NCBI GenBank assembly: GCA_030252795.1
Contig: CP127080.1
Location: 1,314,501 to 1,378,500, forward strand
DNA from: Porticoccaceae bacterium LTM1
GTDB lineage: Bacteria > Pseudomonadota > Gammaproteobacteria > Pseudomonadales > Porticoccaceae
DNA: 64,000 nucleotides
Direction of reading: 5' to 3'
Made by a program: the position numbers and the translations under genes
Shown here: positions 60,189 to 64,000 of the stretch, one piece after another
Position numbering within the stretch: the first letter of the stretch is position 1
Layout: each line of letters begins with the position of its first letter
The notes under the pieces: generated by a model
The model's input: the letters and a program-made list of their open reading frames with translations, nothing else
Told to the model about the DNA's origin: nothing
The model's database searches: none

Positions 60189-61445
60189 TCAGGGCATATT
60201 CTCAATTTCAGCCAATCGGTTCTTAACCTCAATCCATTGCCCCATAAACTGGGTGCTGCGATGGTTATGATGTCGTAGCATTGCGCCGGTAAAGTTATTG
60301 AGCCGGTGCTCTTGCAGGTTATCTTTCACTACTTCAATTCGATCGACTAACGCATCGCCAATACTCTTTTTATCAAACAGTTTTTGGGCAATGCTAATAC
60401 CTTGCTGCTGAGCCTTTTGCCAGTACTCAGCACTCTGATACAGCTGCACTGCGGCATTGGCAAATTCTTGTGGATCATCTGTAGTGTCACCTCCCCAAGG
60501 CAGCCCGGCAGTCATGGCCTCGGCTCCAACAGACGTGGTTACGCTGGGGATGCCGCACAACATGCCATCGGCAAGTTTTCCTTTAATACCTGCTCCAAAG
60601 CGCAGGGGAGCCAGGTTTACTTTTCCCTGACGAAGTACTTCAAAGGCATCAGGTGCCCAGCCCTTAACCAGAAAGCCTTCCTTTGCATTGTGCAATGCGG
60701 TGGCTTTTGGAGGTGGGTAGGCACCGTAGATATGCAGTTCTGCACTAGGAAGCTGTTTGCGAATGAGAGGCCAGATAATTTGTTTCAAATAAAGCACGGC
60801 ATCCCAGTTGGGGGCATGCCGAAAGTTGCCAATTGAGACAAAGTGCTGGCGTTGCTCAAAACCTGGCAAGTTGTCTGAGTTCAAACCTCTTACATCCAGC
60901 ATAAACGGGCAGTGCTGCAACAGCATTGATGGCACGTTGAACTCTTTCTCGAGAAGCGCAACTTCGGCCTCGGAAATCATCAGTGATAGGTCGCTGCGGT
61001 AAATCGAGGCGATTTCACGCTGAGCCATCTCACTCATCAGATCAGCTCTGCTCACATCGCGATTCTGTTTGTAAGCGGCGTGGCGAGCATTGCGAAGACT
61101 GTGTAAATCTTCGGTGTCTAAAAGACGCAGGGCGTTGGGATAGTGCTTTTCGACACGCCAGCCGAATTGTTCTTCGATAAAAAAGCGATCAAACATCACG
61201 ATATCCGGCTGAAGCTCGGAGATATACTGGTCAAAGCCGGAATCGTTAATTTCGAGCTGCTTTACGGAAACACCCATTTCCGGCAAATTTACCATATGCT
61301 CGGTCTCTGTAGCAGCACTTGCAAAATGCACTTGCCAACCGCGCTCCAGGAAAAGGTGGATAAACTCCATCATATGGGTGCCGGCTGCCGAGGAGTTTGG
61401 TTCAGGCCAAACATAGCCGATGATTAATACGCGATTGCTGGGCAT
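60189..61445 (-). CDS. Glycosyltransferase family 4-like protein
   Basis: A 418-residue GT-B-type glycosyltransferase. The N-terminal domain starts VLIIGYVWPEPNSSAAGTHM, and the C-terminal nucleotide-sugar domain has FVSIGNFRHAPNWDAV, LHIYGAYPPP and the acceptor-loop region VNLAPLRFGAGIKGKLADGM with its E/G-rich end (MLCGIPSVTT). No membrane helices. The donor and acceptor cannot be told. It stands alone, divergent from mtfA, so it is not part of a visible polysaccharide cluster. Confidence 0.88.
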   Translation of the reverse strand: MPSNRVLIIGYVWPEPNSSAAGTHMMEFIHLFLERGWQVHFASAATETEHMVNLPEMGVSVKQLEINDSGFDQYISELQPDIVMFDRFFIEEQFGWRVEKHYPNALRLLDTEDLHSLRNARHAAYKQNRDVSRADLMSEMAQREIASIYRSDLSLMISEAEVALLEKEFNVPSMLLQHCPFMLDVRGLNSDNLPGFEQRQHFVSIGNFRHAPNWDAVLYLKQIIWPLIRKQLPSAELHIYGAYPPPKATALHNAKEGFLVKGWAPDAFEVLRQGKVNLAPLRFGAGIKGKLADGMLCGIPSVTTSVGAEAMTAGLPWGGDTTDDPQEFANAAVQLYQSAEYWQKAQQQGISIAQKLFDKKSIGDALVDRIEVVKDNLQEHRLNNFTGAMLRHHNHRSTQFMGQWIEVKNRLAEIENMP

Positions 61446-61490
61446 AATGGTTGATGTCTATGGAAGCATTCTTAAAACGGGACAGAGAGT

Positions 61491-62315
61491 ATGATAACAG
61501 CAGTCTATTTTGTTGTGGCGGCGGTTTTTGTCGGGCTGATGGTCTGGTGGCTGTTGTTCAAGCCTGGAAGCGAATACCGAAAGGCGGTTCAAAAGCCGTT
61601 TCCGGCAGAGTGGCAGACTATTCTGTTTCGTAACCTGCCGATTTACCGCAATCTCTCCAAAGAGCAGCAGAGTGAACTGCAGGATTTGATCAAAGCATTT
61701 CTGCATCAAAAGAATTTTGTAGGCTGCGACGGGCAATTGATCACCGATGAGGTTCGAGTCACTATTGCCGCGGAAGCCTGTCTGTTGCTGCTCAATCGCC
61801 CTCACACTCTGTATCGCCAGCTCAAGTACATTTATGTCTACCCGTCAGCCTACCTGGCGCCACACACCGAGGTGGCGGAGGGAGGTGTGGTGACCCATCG
61901 AAAACAGGGACGTTCGGGTGAGTCGTGGCAGAATGGCAAGGTGATTCTCTCATGGGACGACGTTGCCCATGGCGCTCGTAACTTCAGCGATGGCCAGAAT
62001 GTTGTTCTTCACGAGTTTGCGCACCAATTGGATCAGGAATCCGGTACTGCCAATGGCGCACCGCTATTGAACCAGGTGTCCAGCTACCAGAGCTGGGCAA
62101 GAGTGCTGTCCCGTGAATTTGAAGAGCTGCAGGATGATCTGATGCGTGGTCACCGGGGACTTCTGGATCACTACGGCGCCACCAACCCGGCTGAATTTTT
62201 TGCGGTAGCCACCGAAACGTTTTATGAGCGACCGGACAAAATGATGCAGGAGCATCCAGAGTTGTTTGAGCAATTAATGGCTTATTTTCAGGTTGATCCC
62301 AGGAAGTGGCAGTGA
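61491..62315 (+). CDS. mtfA: Zinc-dependent peptidase MtfA-like
   Basis: A 274-residue protein of the MtfA family. An N-terminal membrane helix (VYFVVAAVFVGLMVWWLLF) is longer than in E. coli MtfA, which is soluble. The zinc motif HEFAHQLDQESG lies near residue 173, with the downstream glutamate in NPAEFFAVATETFYERP. E. coli MtfA interacts with the Mlc repressor; whether that holds here is unknown. Divergent from the glycosyltransferase gene and convergent with the ychJ-like gene. Confidence 0.9.
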   Translation: MITAVYFVVAAVFVGLMVWWLLFKPGSEYRKAVQKPFPAEWQTILFRNLPIYRNLSKEQQSELQDLIKAFLHQKNFVGCDGQLITDEVRVTIAAEACLLLLNRPHTLYRQLKYIYVYPSAYLAPHTEVAEGGVVTHRKQGRSGESWQNGKVILSWDDVAHGARNFSDGQNVVLHEFAHQLDQESGTANGAPLLNQVSSYQSWARVLSREFEELQDDLMRGHRGLLDHYGATNPAEFFAVATETFYERPDKMMQEHPELFEQLMAYFQVDPRKWQ

Positions 62316-62322
62316 AGGTTTT

Positions 62323-62784
62323 TTAATTTCCGTGACACTTCTTAAACTTCTTGCCACTCCCACAAGGGCAGGGATCATTGCGTCCTGCATTGACCTGAGC
62401 AGGTAGTATTTCCCCGTCCAGATAAAACCAGCGGTCATCCTCTTTTGTAAAGCGTGAACGCTCATGAAGTTGTCCGAGTTCACCCTGGTCTTCGTAGGTG
62501 GCAATAAACTCTACTTGATCAGAGTCGCTGGAAATCACTTGCAGATTAAGCCAGTGAGTACTGGCTATGGTTTGAGCCAGAACCTCGCGATCATCGACTT
62601 GCCTTTTATCGGGATGGTGAGTCTCTACCAGGTAATCCACCAGTCCTTTGCAGAATGCGCTGTAACGAGAGCGCATCAAAGTTTCGGCAGTCGGGGCTGG
62701 TGTGCCATTGTGATAGGGTTGGCAGCAGTTGGCGTATGGCTTTGCTGATCCGCAAGGGCAGATTGTCATCAGGCAGTTTTTCAT
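62323..62784 (-). CDS. YchJ family SEC-C motif protein
   Basis: A 153-residue protein with a SEC-C zinc motif at each end: [15 protein letters not shown] near the start and [16 protein letters not shown] at the stop. The middle (about 35-130) is the NTF2-like YchJ domain, with [20 protein letters not shown] and a Tyr/Phe-rich strand. A later start at 62769 (MTICPCGS) is possible and would fit E. coli YchJ better. Function unknown. Convergent with mtfA; divergent from efpL. Confidence 0.88.
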   Translation of the reverse strand: MKNCLMTICPCGSAKPYANCCQPYHNGTPAPTAETLMRSRYSAFCKGLVDYLVETHHPDKRQVDDREVLAQTIASTHWLNLQVISSDSDQVEFIATYEDQGELGQLHERSRFTKEDDRWFYLDGEILPAQVNAGRNDPCPCGSGKKFKKCHGN

Positions 62785-62829
62785 TAAGTTTTGGTTGGAG
62801 CGCGCACACCAAAGTAGAAGTTCTCGCGC

Positions 62830-62835
62830 TATAAT
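62830..62835 (+). promoter_or_regulatory. Candidate -10 box of efpL
   Basis: TATAAT, 34 bases before the efpL start. No good -35 is seen at 16-18 bases upstream, so the promoter is only partly supported. Confidence 0.4.
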
Positions 62836-62869
62836 CGCGTCAGTTTATGACCCTCGAAAGGAATACACA

Positions 62870-63433
62870 ATGAAAGCCAGTGACCTGAAGCGTGGCATGA
62901 TCGTTGAGATCAATGGCGCTCCGCATATTGCCAAGCAAATTGATGTGAAAAGCCCGTCTTCACGTGGAGCGAATACTCTCTACAAGGTTCGTTTCAATAA
63001 CCTGAAAACCGGCCAGAAGCTGGATGAAACTTACAAAGGCGATGACATGCTCAAGGATTGTGACTGTCAGCGTCGCGAGGTTCAGTACTCCTATTTTGAT
63101 GGCGACAACTATGTGTTCATGAACATGGAAGATTTCAGTCAGTACAGTCTGGGTGCGGATGATCTGGAAGGGCAGCTGGAATATTTGATTGATGGTCTTG
63201 AAGGCATAACCGCGCTGATCCTGGATGGCAATGCCATTGGTATCGAATTGCCGCAATCGGTGAATATGACCATTATCGAGACCCCGCCCTGCATTAAAGG
63301 TGCCAGTGCTACTGGCCGCACCAAACCGGCGAAAATGGCCACCGGCCTGGAAGTTCAGGTGCCGGAGTACCTGGAAGAGGGTGAGCTGATCAAAATCAAC
63401 ACTACCACCAATAAATTTATGTCTAGGGCATAG
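62870..63433 (+). CDS. yeiP: Elongation factor P-like protein YeiP (EfpL)
   Basis: A 187-residue EF-P paralogue of the YeiP/EfpL type. The tip loop reads KSPSSRGANTLYK, with arginine instead of the modifiable lysine of EF-P. The conserved C-terminus KGASATGRTKPAKMATGLEV is typical of YeiP. It helps ribosomes over difficult peptide-bond sites. The ATG at 62870 with AAAGGA upstream is the correct start; the frame continues upstream through the ychJ promoter. A clear terminator follows. Confidence 0.94.
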   Translation: MKASDLKRGMIVEINGAPHIAKQIDVKSPSSRGANTLYKVRFNNLKTGQKLDETYKGDDMLKDCDCQRREVQYSYFDGDNYVFMNMEDFSQYSLGADDLEGQLEYLIDGLEGITALILDGNAIGIELPQSVNMTIIETPPCIKGASATGRTKPAKMATGLEVQVPEYLEEGELIKINTTTNKFMSRA

Positions 63434-63487
63434 TACTTAGTTTGTGACTGGGGCTGTTTTAAACAGCGTCAGATTTCTCCCCCTGCT

Positions 63488-63522
63488 ACAGGACTGCTAA
63501 AATAGCAGTCCTGTTTGTTTTT
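63488..63522 (+). terminator. Rho-independent terminator after efpL
   Basis: An 11-bp stem ACAGGACTGCT/AGCAGTCCTGT (63488-63498, 63504-63514) with loop AAAAT, then TTGTTTTT. It lies 55 bases after the efpL stop. Confidence 0.92.
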
Positions 63523-63565
63523 ATGCCGGCTATACATCACCGGCCCCAGCTGTAGTGAGAGTCTT

Positions 63566-64000
63566 TTGAGCACTTTACGTTTTATTCCCGGCCAGCGCTG
63601 GGTCAGCAATACCGAATCCGAAGCCGGTCTCGGCATCATCGTTGAGGCCGCTGGCCGCCGTGTGACAGTCAGTTTTCCTGCCATTGGAGAAGAGCGGGTC
63701 TATGCGGCGGATAATGCACCGTTGAGCCGTGTGCAGTACAACGTAGGTGATCGTATTCGCAGTGATGAGGATCTGGTGCTGACCGTTACCGAGGTGCGGG
63801 AAGAGGGCAGTATTTTCAGCTACATGGGGCTGGATGGTGACGGAAAAGAGCACTGTATTGATGAGCTGGAGTTGGACAGCTTTGTCCAGTTCAGTAAGCC
63901 ACAGGACCGACTTTTTGCCGGACAGGTGGATAAGCTCAGCCAGTTTGAACTGCGTCAGCAGACCCTTGCTCATCGCCACCGCTTGCAGCAAAGCGACGTG
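63566..64000 (+). CDS. rapA: RNA polymerase-associated protein RapA (N-terminal part, runs off the window)
   Basis: The first 145 codons of RapA (HepA), a Swi2/Snf2-type ATPase that recycles RNA polymerase. The start FIPGQRWVSNTESEAGLG and the block SKPQDRLFAGQVDKLSQFEL match the E. coli N-terminal domains. The ATPase lies beyond 64000. The start codon is TTG at 63566 with GTGAGAG upstream; no ATG fits before the conserved region. The frame is open to the last base, so the gene is incomplete here, not broken. Confidence 0.9.
   Translation, partial: MSTLRFIPGQRWVSNTESEAGLGIIVEAAGRRVTVSFPAIGEERVYAADNAPLSRVQYNVGDRIRSDEDLVLTVTEVREEGSIFSYMGLDGDGKEHCIDELELDSFVQFSKPQDRLFAGQVDKLSQFELRQQTLAHRHRLQQSDV

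Overview
The window is chromosomal DNA from a gammaproteobacterium. I judge it to be of the Pseudomonadales/Cellvibrionales type. The gene set (pyrD-rmf-rlmKL, slt, a universal stress protein, topA, rdgC, efpL/yeiP, rapA, a very large NAD-glutamate dehydrogenase, a MoxR/Bat operon) and parts of its order resemble pseudomonads and marine relatives. This is from memory of gene order, not from a search. Coding density is high, and the gaps are filled by many kinds of long hairpin repeat.

Layout. 24-9843 is one chemosensory operon: a CheY-like receiver, a STAS protein, an unusual HPt-STAS protein, CheA, CheW, a receptor, CheR, CheD and CheB. 10117-12249 holds a sugar-epimerase-like protein (+), then thpR, a DUF503 gene and queD (-). 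12351-12882 has a tRNA-Val/tRNA-Asp unit with promoter and terminator, followed by an 82-bp tandem repeat. 13086-20498 holds housekeeping genes (DUF1853, nadK, a GlpG-like rhomboid, a YeaC-like gene, DUF2797, pepN, a small helical protein). 20938-25844 is a two-gene heavy-metal RND efflux operon whose adaptor carries a Cys/His-rich N-terminal extension. 25850-28015 has a REC-REC-GGDEF protein and an exported methyltransferase-like protein. 28397-35438 (-) is a MoxR-DUF58-DUF4381-BatA-BatB/C-BatD operon. 35692-40527 is NAD-glutamate dehydrogenase. 41177-52726 runs pyrD, rmf, rlmKL, small genes, tatD, slt, usp and topA.

53512-55318 is an AT-richer island that I read as a small integron cassette array without an integrase in the window. 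Four small cassettes carry unknown, mostly membrane-associated proteins in one orientation. Three cassette-end attC sites can be read, plus a probable attC before the first cassette and a half site at the end. 55433-64000 returns to housekeeping genes (rbgA-like GTPase, DUF2947, rdgC, ppiC, a glycosyltransferase, mtfA, ychJ, efpL and the start of rapA).

The most unusual features are: (1) hairpin elements with a conserved core but element-specific, self-complementary arms (9891, 12979, 28052, 41044; and a second family at 40878 and 52942); (2) the integrase-less cassette array; (3) the HPt-STAS chimera inside the chemosensory operon; (4) the duplicated CxEH/CxxCH modules on the metal-efflux adaptor.
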